In this document: positions 44,501 to 53,800 of the stretch, one piece after another
How the letters are laid out: each line of letters starts with the position of its first letter
Position numbering within the stretch: position 1 is the first letter of the stretch
Assembly (NCBI RefSeq): GCF_014642875.1
Contig: NZ_BMJC01000001.1
Location: 1,283,335-1,347,334 of the forward strand
Source of the DNA: Puia dinghuensis
GTDB lineage: Bacteria > Bacteroidota > Bacteroidia > Chitinophagales > Chitinophagaceae
DNA: 64,000 nucleotides
Reading direction: 5' to 3'
Made by a program: the position numbers and the translations under genes
Notes under the pieces: generated by a model
Database searches by the model: none
What the model saw: only the letters and a program-made list of their open reading frames with translations
What the model was told of the DNA's origin: nothing

Positions 44501-45543
44501 AGGGAGGGCCACCGGAGGCGCGGGAAGAATTTTTCAAAGAAGACGAACTTTTCAGGCAGGTAATTGAGCCCTCCCAGGTAGGTACCGACCCATAATCCCC
44601 CTTCCCTGTCCCGGCAGAAAGCAAAAACGACATTATCCGATATCGAATAAGGGTTATCATATTCCCGTTGCAAATGGGTCACCGACCCAATGCTGCTATT
44701 ATATATGTAGATGCCCGTCTCTGTCCCTATCCAGTACTCATTTTCATTTCGTTTGATAAAAGTCCGCACATAAATACCGGTTCCCTCTTCGTTGAGGGTG
44801 ATGATATCCCTGTATTTCCCCGTCTTTGTATCGAGCACCTTTACCCCCTCGTTCTTGGTGCCGATGAGGAATGTGCTGTCGCTCATTGGGTATATTTTCT
44901 CGATCGAGGTTGAAAGCCGGCCCTTTTGGTAGATGCTATAGGTATAAAAGGAGTCCGGCCCCGGCACGTATTTTCTGATACAACCAGTGGAGGTAGAGAC
45001 CCACAAGGCATCATCAGGAGTAATCGCGATAGACATCGCCACCGGCGCCTGCCCGGCCATCGGGTAGAATGTCACTTTCCCCGTTTCCGCTTCGAGCCGG
45101 TAAACAAGCTGGTCGATGATAAACCAGAAGCACCCCCTTCCATCACATATTATCTCCGTGCTGTTGCCCTTGGGCAAGGTCCTCACCAGCTTGAACTGCT
45201 CCCTCAGCTTGTCAAAAGTATACACTCCATTATTGGTACCCACCCATATGATCCCCCGGCTGTCGTTATACAGGCATCGGATGAAATTGCTCCCGATGCT
45301 GGTGCTATCCCCGGCATCGTGGTAGAACGTCTTGAAGGTATATCCATCAAAACGGTTCAATCCGTTAATGGTCCCGAACCATAAAAAGCCGTCGCTATCC
45401 TGGATGCTGCATTCCACAGAATTATTCGACAGCCCGTTCTCCACCTGGAAGTGATTGAAATAATAGGACTGGCCATCCGCCCTGCCAAACAAAAGGACAG
45501 TGATAAAGACAAGCAGCGATATGGCAATCTTGATACTATGCAT
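41557..45543 (-). CDS. hybrid two-component system (HTCS) sensor kinase-regulator
   Basis: A 1328-residue protein (start ATG 45543; a GTG at 45564 is possible). Order: signal peptide, two periplasmic Reg_prop beta-propellers (~30-660, repeats such as DGFLWFGT.NGLNRFDG), a Y_Y_Y domain (LPPGKYIFKVKGSNSSG), a membrane segment (~778-801), HisKA with phospho-His 834 (FFTNIAHEIRTPLT), HATPase (NNLINNAIKYA; GSGIGLPLA), a receiver with phospho-Asp 1125 (SDIMMPVMDG), and a C-terminal AraC-type HTH (NMSRATFHRKVKAL). HTCS proteins sense a glycan fragment or sugar outside and activate the linked Sus operon. It is divergent from SusC and first in a leftward operon with RraA-like, enolase-family and BASS genes; its stop overlaps the rraA-like start (ATGA). 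Confidence 0.95.
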   Translation of the reverse strand: MHSIKIAISLLVFITVLLFGRADGQSYYFNHFQVENGLSNNSVECSIQDSDGFLWFGTINGLNRFDGYTFKTFYHDAGDSTSIGSNFIRCLYNDSRGIIWVGTNNGVYTFDKLREQFKLVRTLPKGNSTEIICDGRGCFWFIIDQLVYRLEAETGKVTFYPMAGQAPVAMSIAITPDDALWVSTSTGCIRKYVPGPDSFYTYSIYQKGRLSTSIEKIYPMSDSTFLIGTKNEGVKVLDTKTGKYRDIITLNEEGTGIYVRTFIKRNENEYWIGTETGIYIYNSSIGSVTHLQREYDNPYSISDNVVFAFCRDREGGLWVGTYLGGLNYLPEKFVFFEKFFPRLRWPSLSGNGVHEICKDRFGNFWIGTEDAGVDKVNLQEGTFACFKPGPSKGSIAYHNIHGLLATGNELWIGTFEHGLDVLDITTGKVVRHYNAGPGEHSLKNNFIVTIFQTRAHEIFIGTWGGLYKYNKDTGDFTPEPALGLHIQALLEDEQGILWCCTQGEGVYYYDPRTGQYGNFRYDPNDTNSLGDNHVNSIFQDGRNNLWFATEGGLCQYQKQSRKFTRYTTKNGLPDNLIFRIVEDGKNNLWISTSKGLVCFNPDTRDIRTYKRSDGLLSDQFNYNSSFKDVDGTIYFGSVKGLIGFNPAQFRKDTFVPPVYITGIQVNNKEYTVRDKKLPLKEAITYARAIGLPFDESTISIDFAALSYTGPEMNEYAYMLQGFDKDWTYLKTNRKAYFTKLPPGKYIFKVKGSNSSGIWNEKEAELAIEILPPYWASTKAYALYAFVGVLLVCLIIRYYVVRAGERNRRMLELLEREKEREIYHAKIEFFTNIAHEIRTPLTLIKMPLDKLMKKRSQCPEINENLCTMERNTNRLIDLTNQLLDFRKTETDKFSLNFVKTDISGLISETFANFQLAAEEKSISFRLEMPRLTLQAFVDPEAVRKILNNLINNAIKYAGSKVFVQLLAFNSEDNVFSIEVRNDGLLIPYDQKEKIFQPFYRLKATEKQPGSGIGLPLARSLAELHKGILDLKKPENDLNIFLLVLPIHQDKEFVLQNDEAATILPNGRPEEGPDPSRPVILFVEDNKEILDFVSRELQCQYTVRQALNGKQALEVLSDENVQLIISDIMMPVMDGIELCKALKTDLDYSHIPIILLTAKNTLHAKIEGLEVGADAYLEKPFDLEHLKAQISNLLSNRAKMMEYFASSPLVHIKSMGHSKADKQFLERLDTMIQQNLTNMESDVENLARLMNMSRATFHRKVKALSNLTPHELINISRLQKAARLLAEGDYKVYEVADFVGYTLASNFARDFHKQFGMTPSEYVNTKKNQI

Positions 45544-45564
45544 CAGGCTGTACAAATTAGCCAC

Positions 45565-45882
45565 AAAAACCGGCTGTCATCTTTTGAGCCGGGGGGAAAT
45601 GATAGAAAATGAAAAGAATTTGATAAATATTGAGCAGGTAAACATGCCTAAAATTACCAAACTTTGCCTTGGCTGACAGCAGCTGAGGCGGGTCACCGAC
45701 CTGCCTTTTGCATCCATCCGACATGTTCAATTCGATTGCTTATGACCAAATTCAGATTTTCTTCCCCACATTATCTTTCCGGCAATATACATGCAACCGA
45801 TTTAACTCGCAGGCGCTCATTTGCCTTATAGCAAATTTTAGCAATGCTGCTGGTGGCCATTAATACATTAAAACCAAAACAC
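45565..45882. promoter_or_regulatory. divergent control region between HTCS and SusC genes
   Basis: 318 bp without a gene between the HTCS operon and the susC-like operon. It is A/T-rich and should hold both promoters. No unambiguous Bacteroidetes promoter (TTTG at -33 and TAnnTTTG at -7) was found by eye. The one clear symmetrical element is the inverted repeat at 45819-45836. Confidence 0.6.
45819..45836. promoter_or_regulatory. inverted repeat, candidate HTCS operator
   Basis: ATTTGC (45819-45824), spacer CTTATA, GCAAAT (45831-45836): a perfect 6-bp inverted repeat 46-63 bp before the SusC start. Its place suits activation of the susC operon by the HTCS AraC domain, but AraC-type proteins often use direct repeats and no second copy was seen. 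Confidence 0.3.
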
Positions 45883-48800
45883 ATGAAGAGAGATTCGCTG
45901 CTTTACCAACATGCGTACAGGAGGCTGACCTTCCTCCTGTCGTTGATCTGCATTACGGGTGCCTTGTTCGGTCAAGGCCGGCAGATCACAGGCAAAGTCG
46001 TTGAAAATGAGAATGATAGCCTCATTGTCGGCGCTACCGTTGCAGTCAAAGGAAAGAATATCAGCACCCTCACCGCAAATGACGGATCCTTTTCCCTGAT
46101 GGTGCCCCCCAATTCCATCCTGGTGATCAGCTATGTCGGCTTCACTACCCAGGAAATTCCCGTGCGCAACCTTTCCAGGTTCGATGTCCGGCTTGTTTCC
46201 AATCTTCAAAGCATCCAACAGGTGGTTGTCATCGGGTACGGTACGGCAAAACGCAAGGACATTACGGGGTCCATCGCCAGCGTGACTTCCGACCAGATCG
46301 CAAAAGTTCCCATCACTTCGGCGGAACAGGCCCTGCAGGGCAGAGCGGCCGGCGTTCAGGTCATCAATAATGACGCCTCTCCCGGTGGCAACACCAGCGT
46401 GCTGATCAGAGGCATCGGCAGCCTGGCAAGTGGTGGCAATAACCCCCTGTATGTGGTCGACGGCTACCCTACCACCAGCGGCATCAACAATATCAACCCC
46501 AATGACATTGCCTCGATAGACGTGTTGAAAGATGCCTCCGCTACCGCGGTATACGGCATCCGTGCCGCCAATGGAGTGGTGATCATCACCACCAAAAAAG
46601 GTCTTAAAGGCAAGACACAGGTTTCCTATGACATGTACGAAACCGTCAATTCCCGGCCAAAAGAATATAACCTGCTGAATGCACAGCAGTGGGCTACGCT
46701 GTCCAACCAGGTGGAGGCAGCGGATTCTACCCACACCTATCACGGGTTGTCCATCTGGCACACACCCGCCCAGCTCCACAACGTAGACTGGCAAAACGCG
46801 CTTTACCAGGTGGGCCTCACACAGAGTTATAGTGTAGCCCTCCGGGGTGGTAACGATAAAGCCCAATCCGCTTTTTCATTGGGGTATTACGACCAGAAAG
46901 GGATCTTGCTGCAATCGTTCTTCAAAAGACTGACTGCCGGGCTGAACCTGGATTACCAGCCGGCCAAATGGCTCAAATCCTCCACCAGCCTGAAGTATAC
47001 CTACCAGAACTCGAACAATCCTTATGCGGTAGCCTCCGGCAGCCAGGGATCGCTTTTTCAACTCGCAGTAAACCCTCCTACGCTGGATAGCGGCAACCGG
47101 CTCACCTACCAGATAAGTGACGGTAAAGGCAACTATGGCTTCTATAATCCTGTAAACCCCAACGTATTTAAATTCAACAACCCTGTCTACTCGGTCGAGA
47201 CAAACCAGTATAAGAACATAACCAACTTTGTGCTGGCCAGTTCATCGCTGGAAGTAATGCCCGTTGACGGCCTTCGGCTCAAGACCAATGCCGGCATCAA
47301 CATCAGTGATTATTCAGGTTCCTTTTATCAACCCGAAGATAACCGGGCCAACATCCAATACCCGGGATCGATCGTATCCCCAGCCAACTATCACCAGAGT
47401 ATGAACAATCTCTTTGAGTGGATATGGGAAAATACGGTGGCTTATGACAAGACGTTCGGAAAACATACGATCAATTTTGTCGGTGGCATCTCCGCGCAGA
47501 AAACTACCAACGACATGATGGGTGCCGGCGGTATCCCGCCTAACGGCGTTATCCGCGATCTGGGCCAGCTCACCAACCTGAAATTTGACCAATTCGGCAA
47601 TGGCGAGAACATCTCGACCCTGGCCTCCGAATTTGCAAGGTTAACCTATCAATATAACGATAAGTACATCATCACCGGTACCATCCGGCGGGATGGGTCT
47701 TCCAAATTCGACACCGGTCACCAATATGGCGTATTCCCATCAGGCGCCATAGCGTGGAAAATAAAGAATGAGGACTTTATGCGTGATGTCACCTGGCTCA
47801 ACGACCTGAAGATCAGGGGCAGCTATGGTTCTGTCGGCAACCAGAGCGCTATAGGCCTGTTCCAGTACCAGGCGCTGTACGCCGGCAACTTTGCGGCCAA
47901 TGTGAATGGCGGTGGTGCCGACAATCTTGGCTATCCCTTTAATAAAGTCTATCAGAACGGTATTGCCCAAAGTCAGCCCAGTAACCCCAATCTGAAATGG
48001 GAAACGGATATCCAGACGGACGTCGGGGTGGACGCGGCCTTTCTCGACGGAGCCCTCTCCGTGACGGCTGACTGGTTCAACAGGGATTCAAAGGATTTTC
48101 TGCTGACGCTCGCATCGCCTGCACAAACCGGGTATAACTTTATCACCCGCAATGTCGGTAGCATGAATAACAAAGGCTTTGAAATTGCGGCCAGTTACAG
48201 GGGCAACAAAGGAAAGGATATTCACTATGGGATAACGGCCACGGTGTCCGCGATCAAGAATACGCTGACCAGCATCGCATCAGGAACCAGCTTTGTAAGT
48301 AATTTTGGCGGCCTTACGCTAACAGGGCAGGGCTGGAACGAATTTTCCCGGTCCTATGTAGGCGGCCCCATCGGCGAGTTCTATGGGTATAAATCCTTGG
48401 GCATTTTTCAATCTCAGGCTCAGATCACCGCGTTGAATGCAAAAGCCCCGGGTGGCATCTATTATAGGGCTGCTACCAGCCCGGGTGACCGCTATTTTGC
48501 AGATATCAATGGGGATGGCGTAGTAAATAATGACAGCGACCGGGTACGCTTAGGCAACCCCCAACCGAAGTTCTACGGCGGCCTTAACCTCGACTTCTCT
48601 TACAAAGCATGGGATATCAACCTGTATTTTTACGGTACCTATGGCAACAAAATTCTCAACTACATCGAAAGTGACCTCGAATCCTTCCAGAAACGGGGTT
48701 CGGAAGGAGTGGAGAACGTTTCTGTGAATTATTATCAGAACCACTGGACTCCTACCAACCCATCGAACAAGTATCCCAGGGCGCTCGCCAATGATGACAA

Positions 48801-49086
48801 TACCCTCAATGCTGTTCCATCCAGCGCCTTTGTGGAGAATGGGAGTTACCTGAAATTGAAAAACCTGACGGTTGGGTATACGCTACCGGAGTCCCTGGCC
48901 AAAAGCCTGTCGATTGCCAGGCTGCGGGTCTATTTCTCTACGCAAAACCTGTTCACGATCACCAAATACAGCGGGCTTGATCCGGAGATCGGGATACAGT
49001 TCGGTAATGCTACTCAGAATGGGGTGGACAACGGAACCTATCCTTCATCCAGGTCCTACACCTTTGGCCTGAACGTAACATTTTAA
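45883..49086 (+). CDS. SusC-family TonB-dependent outer-membrane transporter
   Basis: A 1067-residue preprotein. A signal peptide ends ...GALFGQ, then a carboxypeptidase-like beta domain (RQITGKVVENENDSLIVGATVAVKG), the linker VVVIGYGTAKRKDITGSIASV typical of SusC proteins, a plug (LQGRAAGVQVINNDASPGGNTSVLIRGIGSL, NPLYVVDGYP), and a 22-strand barrel ending SRSYTFGLNVTF, the normal family end. SusC transporters with SusD lids import glycans or other large ligands using TonB energy. I set the start at 45883 because the signal peptide begins there. SusD follows after 23 bp. The regulator HTCS is divergent. Confidence 0.96.
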   Translation: MKRDSLLYQHAYRRLTFLLSLICITGALFGQGRQITGKVVENENDSLIVGATVAVKGKNISTLTANDGSFSLMVPPNSILVISYVGFTTQEIPVRNLSRFDVRLVSNLQSIQQVVVIGYGTAKRKDITGSIASVTSDQIAKVPITSAEQALQGRAAGVQVINNDASPGGNTSVLIRGIGSLASGGNNPLYVVDGYPTTSGINNINPNDIASIDVLKDASATAVYGIRAANGVVIITTKKGLKGKTQVSYDMYETVNSRPKEYNLLNAQQWATLSNQVEAADSTHTYHGLSIWHTPAQLHNVDWQNALYQVGLTQSYSVALRGGNDKAQSAFSLGYYDQKGILLQSFFKRLTAGLNLDYQPAKWLKSSTSLKYTYQNSNNPYAVASGSQGSLFQLAVNPPTLDSGNRLTYQISDGKGNYGFYNPVNPNVFKFNNPVYSVETNQYKNITNFVLASSSLEVMPVDGLRLKTNAGINISDYSGSFYQPEDNRANIQYPGSIVSPANYHQSMNNLFEWIWENTVAYDKTFGKHTINFVGGISAQKTTNDMMGAGGIPPNGVIRDLGQLTNLKFDQFGNGENISTLASEFARLTYQYNDKYIITGTIRRDGSSKFDTGHQYGVFPSGAIAWKIKNEDFMRDVTWLNDLKIRGSYGSVGNQSAIGLFQYQALYAGNFAANVNGGGADNLGYPFNKVYQNGIAQSQPSNPNLKWETDIQTDVGVDAAFLDGALSVTADWFNRDSKDFLLTLASPAQTGYNFITRNVGSMNNKGFEIAASYRGNKGKDIHYGITATVSAIKNTLTSIASGTSFVSNFGGLTLTGQGWNEFSRSYVGGPIGEFYGYKSLGIFQSQAQITALNAKAPGGIYYRAATSPGDRYFADINGDGVVNNDSDRVRLGNPQPKFYGGLNLDFSYKAWDINLYFYGTYGNKILNYIESDLESFQKRGSEGVENVSVNYYQNHWTPTNPSNKYPRALANDDNTLNAVPSSAFVENGSYLKLKNLTVGYTLPESLAKSLSIARLRVYFSTQNLFTITKYSGLDPEIGIQFGNATQNGVDNGTYPSSRSYTFGLNVTF

Positions 49087-49109
49087 TTAAAGATTGAAAA
49101 ATCAACGAT

Positions 49110-50864
49110 ATGAAAAGAAGCAAAACAATCATCATCCTGACAGCCCTTTCCCTGACGATGGGCCTGTCGGCATGTAAAAGAAGCTTCCTGGTACAGACCA
49201 ACTCGTTTCAGGGTACCGCGAACGCTACGTTCAATACGCCGGCCGATGTGACAGCCCTGATCAACGCCATTTACGATACCTACCAGAACAGCGATCTGCT
49301 CAAAAAATGTCTCTGGTACAGGGCCAATTTCGGCAGCCATGACTTTTTCAACTGGGGCGGCGACGTGTTCTGGAACAACTATCAGATCCCCTCTACGTTT
49401 GGCGGATTGATCACCTTTTGGAACCAATCCTACATCGGCATAGCAAGAGCCAACTCAGCATTTCCCATCATTACGTCCGCCGAGCAAAGGGGTATCATCG
49501 ATGTCTCGTTGGGCAACCGCTTAAGAGGAGAGGCCTTTTTCCTGCGCGGCCTGACGTATTATTACCTGGCATCTTCCTTTGGCGGCGTTCCACTGGAGGT
49601 AGACACTACCGGCAATGTAAATCTTGGTCTGAAACCAAGGTCTGCCCGGGATTCGGTGTTTCAGCAGGTGGTTAAAGATATGCAGCTGGCGGAAGGTCTT
49701 CTGCTGTCAAAGACGACATTGGCCACTGCCGATCTGGGCCGGGCGACAAAAGGCGCAGCATATGCCTACGAGGGCGCTGCCCGGATGTGGTTGAAAGACT
49801 ACACCAACGCATTAGCCGCCTTCAATAATCCGGAGCTGACCGGTAACTACCATCTGATGCCGAATTTCGCCGATGCGAATGAATACAACCACCAAAACAA
49901 TGATGAGTCGCTGTTTGAAATCCAGTTTGAAAAGAAGGCCGGCGATCCGCAGGACTGGGGTGGCAGCTGGCAACCGCCTGGAGCCGAACTCGCATGGATA
50001 GATGATTTCAGCTGGCCTCAGGAGCTAACCGGGCAAGGGTATGATTATGGCAACCCTGCCCTGTGGAATTCTTATCAATCCGGGGACAAACGTAAGCTGC
50101 TTACCATCTGTGGCCCCGGCGACACCCTGGCAAGTCCGGGAATAGTCGCGGCGCTTGGCGGACTAAAAGGGTATTACCAGGTTCAACAGGGCTTTGCAGC
50201 CGGTAACCCCATCTACACCGGGGATGACGGCAAGATCCTGAATACGGTTGGAACCCTGACCAGGCCCTGGTATGGTGACGACAAAGGCCGTAGCGGCTAT
50301 TATTGTGCAAAGAAATGGCGGGATCCGAATCTTACTGGCGGCAATTCGAACGCGGCGGGTAAGAGTAATCTGTTCGGCGATCAAAATCAAATACTCCTCC
50401 GCTATGCGGAGGTGCTCTTGGACAGGGCCGAATGTAAAGTGCGCACCGGGGATGTCACCGGGGCGATGGCCGATCTGGCCACCGTGCGCAACAGGGCATG
50501 GGGTGGAACAGCTCCGGCCATAATGCAGGACAGCGCTAATTTTGACGGTACCCCCGGCAAACCGATAACAGATCCGCTGCAAATGGTATTGAGCGAATAC
50601 CGGCACGAGCTCAGCGGCGAATACTCTGTTTTTTATGACCTTTGCAGGGCGGGACCCGATGTCGCGATCGCTTTTATAAAAGCAGCCAACGGTACAGTGG
50701 ATGGAAGCTATCTCCCCGTTCCTAACCCGGCGCCGGGTCCGACCCATGATGGCAAGCAACATGGCCTGTACAATACGAGCCTTACTTTAAATGGTGTCAT
50801 CCTTCCGATACCCTCGTCGGCGATAGCCCTTAACCCGAACCTGACGCAGAACCCGGGATATTGA
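49110..50864 (+). CDS. SusD-family surface lipoprotein
   Basis: A 584-residue lipoprotein: signal peptide with lipobox-like GLSAC, then an N-terminal SusD-like domain with TPR helices (TPADVTALINAIYDTYQNSDLLKKCLW, FLRGLTYYYLASSFGGVPL) and a C-terminal ligand-binding domain with LLRYAEVLLDRAECKVRTGDV.. and LVLSEYRHELSGE-type segment (MVLSEYRHELSGEYSVFYDL). SusD closes the SusC barrel as a lid and binds ligand. It sits 23 bp after susC and its stop overlaps the next gene's TTG start (TTGA), so the CRTAC1-like lipoprotein is translated by coupling. The ligand cannot be told from sequence. Confidence 0.96.
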   Translation: MKRSKTIIILTALSLTMGLSACKRSFLVQTNSFQGTANATFNTPADVTALINAIYDTYQNSDLLKKCLWYRANFGSHDFFNWGGDVFWNNYQIPSTFGGLITFWNQSYIGIARANSAFPIITSAEQRGIIDVSLGNRLRGEAFFLRGLTYYYLASSFGGVPLEVDTTGNVNLGLKPRSARDSVFQQVVKDMQLAEGLLLSKTTLATADLGRATKGAAYAYEGAARMWLKDYTNALAAFNNPELTGNYHLMPNFADANEYNHQNNDESLFEIQFEKKAGDPQDWGGSWQPPGAELAWIDDFSWPQELTGQGYDYGNPALWNSYQSGDKRKLLTICGPGDTLASPGIVAALGGLKGYYQVQQGFAAGNPIYTGDDGKILNTVGTLTRPWYGDDKGRSGYYCAKKWRDPNLTGGNSNAAGKSNLFGDQNQILLRYAEVLLDRAECKVRTGDVTGAMADLATVRNRAWGGTAPAIMQDSANFDGTPGKPITDPLQMVLSEYRHELSGEYSVFYDLCRAGPDVAIAFIKAANGTVDGSYLPVPNPAPGPTHDGKQHGLYNTSLTLNGVILPIPSSAIALNPNLTQNPGY

Positions 50865-53800
50865 CGAGACTCCGATCCATATTTGTTTTTGTATCCCTGT
50901 GTTGGATGTCGGCCTGCCATAGCAAAACCACGCTATTCGAGAAGCTGCCGGCCTCCCGCACAGGGATTGCTTTCAATAACCAGATCACAGAGAGCGACTC
51001 CCTCAACCCGATGGATGTGGTGAATATCTACAACGGGGGTGGTGTGGGCATCGGGGATTTCAACAACGATGGATTGCAGGACATTTTCCTCACCGGCAAC
51101 ATGGTGCCTTGCAGATTATATCTGAACAAGGGTAACTTTCAATTCCAGGATATCACCGATGCAGCGGGCGTCGGAGGGTTGGGAAGATGGGCCCGGGGCG
51201 TATCGATAGTAGACATAAACAACGATGGCCTGATGGATATCTACATCTGCAATACCATTTACAAGGATTCTCTCCGGCGGCGGAATATCCTCTATGTAAA
51301 CCAGGGCATCGGCAAGGACGGCATACCGCATTTCAAAGATATGGCCGCCGAATACGGCCTGGATATCCACGTACAATCTACCATGGCCAGCTTTTTTGAT
51401 TACGACAACGATGGCGACCTGGATATGTACCTCACCGTTAATGAGGCTTCCAACGGCTATAATTCCTCCGTTTTTACCCGCCGTCATGAAAGCACCAACA
51501 GCGCACCCAACAGAGGCAGGCTGTATCGCAACGACATGGACCCGGTTTTGAAGCACCCTGTTTTCCATGACGTTTCCGACGAGGCGGGGATAAAATACGA
51601 GGGCTATGGACATGCGGCCACCATTTGCGACATCAATAACGATGGATGGAAAGACATCTATGTTTCGGATGATTTTTTGTCGAACAATATTCTCTATATC
51701 AACAATCACGACGGAACTTTTACCAATCGCGCAAAGGAATATTTTAAGCATACATCGTTCAATTCGATGGGGCAGGATGTCGTAGACATCAATAATGATG
51801 GCCTTCCCGACGTAGTGGAGCTCGACATGAACCCTGAAGACAACTATCGCAAGAAGATGATGTCGGCGTCCAATAACACCAACACATACCAGAACTTCGA
51901 TCAGTACGGCTACCAATATCAGTATGTACGCAACACGCTCCAGCTGAACCAGGGACCGGGCCTTAAACAAAATGATTCCATCGGCATTCCGGCGTTTAGC
52001 GACATCGCCTTCATGAGCGGGATATCCCAGACAGACTGGAGCTGGACCCCTTTGATCGTCGATTTCGATAATGACGGCTATCGCGATCTCATCATAACCA
52101 ATGGATTTCCGCGTGACGTGTCGGACCATGATTTCATAGCCTACCGGGAAAGATCAACCGGCCTGGTAAGCAAAACGGAGATGATCCGGCAGATTCCACA
52201 AATAAAGCTGCACAACTACGCCTTCCGAAACAACGGCGATTGCAGCTTCAGGGACGCGACGGTTGAATGGGGACTCGAGACACCTGCTTTTTCCAATGGG
52301 GCGGCTTATGCAGACCTGGACAACGACGGTGCGATGGATATGGTTGTAAACAATATCAATGATCCGGCCTTTGTCTACCGGAATACGTCCCGCGATAAAG
52401 ACACGGCAACCACGCACTTCCTGCACATCAGATTCGTGGGTAATAAACAAAACGTCAACGGACTTGGAGCAACCGCAACTATCTTTTACGACCACGGGAA
52501 AAAACAGGTCTATGAGAACAATCCCTATAGAGGCTATTTGTCCACGATGCAATATGGGGCCCATTTCGGTTTGGGCAAGACGCAATGGCTGGATTCTGTC
52601 GTCATAAAATGGCAGAACGAAAAACAACAGACGCTGAAGAACGTACGATCCAACCAGGAGCTGACGGTAAATATCGCCGACGCAAAGGATTCGTTTACGT
52701 CAAAACAGCCGGTTCTGGCCTCGGGCGCCCTGTTCCGGGAAATAACGGATTCCCTCGGCCTTAGATACACGCATAAAGATGTTGAATACATAGATTTCAA
52801 TATCCAGAACTTATTGCCGCACAAACTTTCCGAATATTGTCCAGCCCTCGCAGCAGGCGATGTCGATGGAAATGGACTGGATGACCTTGTCATCGGTGGC
52901 AACGCCTATACCCATGCTCATTTGTTCCTGCAACAACCAAACGGAAGATTTATACAAAAAGACCTGCTTCCCGGGGCCCCCATGGCGACAGAATATAGAA
53001 AGGACGAAGGGATCTTGTTGTTCGATGCCAACGGGGATGGCAAGCCCGACCTGTACATCGCCAGCGGAGGATATAAAGGCGCCCCGGACATCAACGAATT
53101 CCAGGACAGGTTATATATCAATGATGGTAAGGGTAATTTTACGGAAGACTCCCTGGCATTACCGGTCAATCACGCCTCCAAATTCTGTGTCAGGGCCATG
53201 GATTTCAACAATGACGGGAAACCCGATCTCTTTGTATCCGGCCGCGTGGACCCGGGCCATTATCCGAAGCCGGTAAGCAGCTTCCTGTTCAGGAATGATA
53301 CCGAGAACGGTCATGTAAAATTTACCGATGCGACGGCCGACCTCGCTCCCGCGCTGAAGGACATCGGGATGGTATGCGATGCCTTGTTCTCCGATTTTGA
53401 CGGCGACGGGCAAACGGACCTTATCCTGGTAGGCGAATGGATGCCCGTCACATTTTTAAAAAATGTCAACGGAAAATTTGTAAACGTGACTTCGTCCTCG
53501 GGGATAGCGGGCAAATTCGGTTGGTGGAATTCCATCGTGGCCGGAGACTTTCGTCATACGGGCAGAATGGACTACATCGTAGGTAACGTGGGGCAGAATA
53601 CGCTGTACCAGGCAAGCGACAGCTTTCCGGTGTACATCACGGCCGCAGATTTTGATAAGAGCGGTAATTATATTGCCATTCCTTCGCTGTTCCTGAAAGA
53701 CATCAATGGCGAGAAAAAAGAATTTCCCGCGCCAGTGAAGGACGATATTGCAAAGCATTGGACCAGTATCAAGAAAAGATTCCCTACCTATAAACCCTTC

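Noticed and set aside
43600-44595. 331-codon plus-strand frame
   Set aside because: Antisense to the HTCS propeller region; repeats there keep several frames open.
45868-46866. 332-codon minus-strand frame
   Set aside because: Antisense to SusC, whose domain order is certain.
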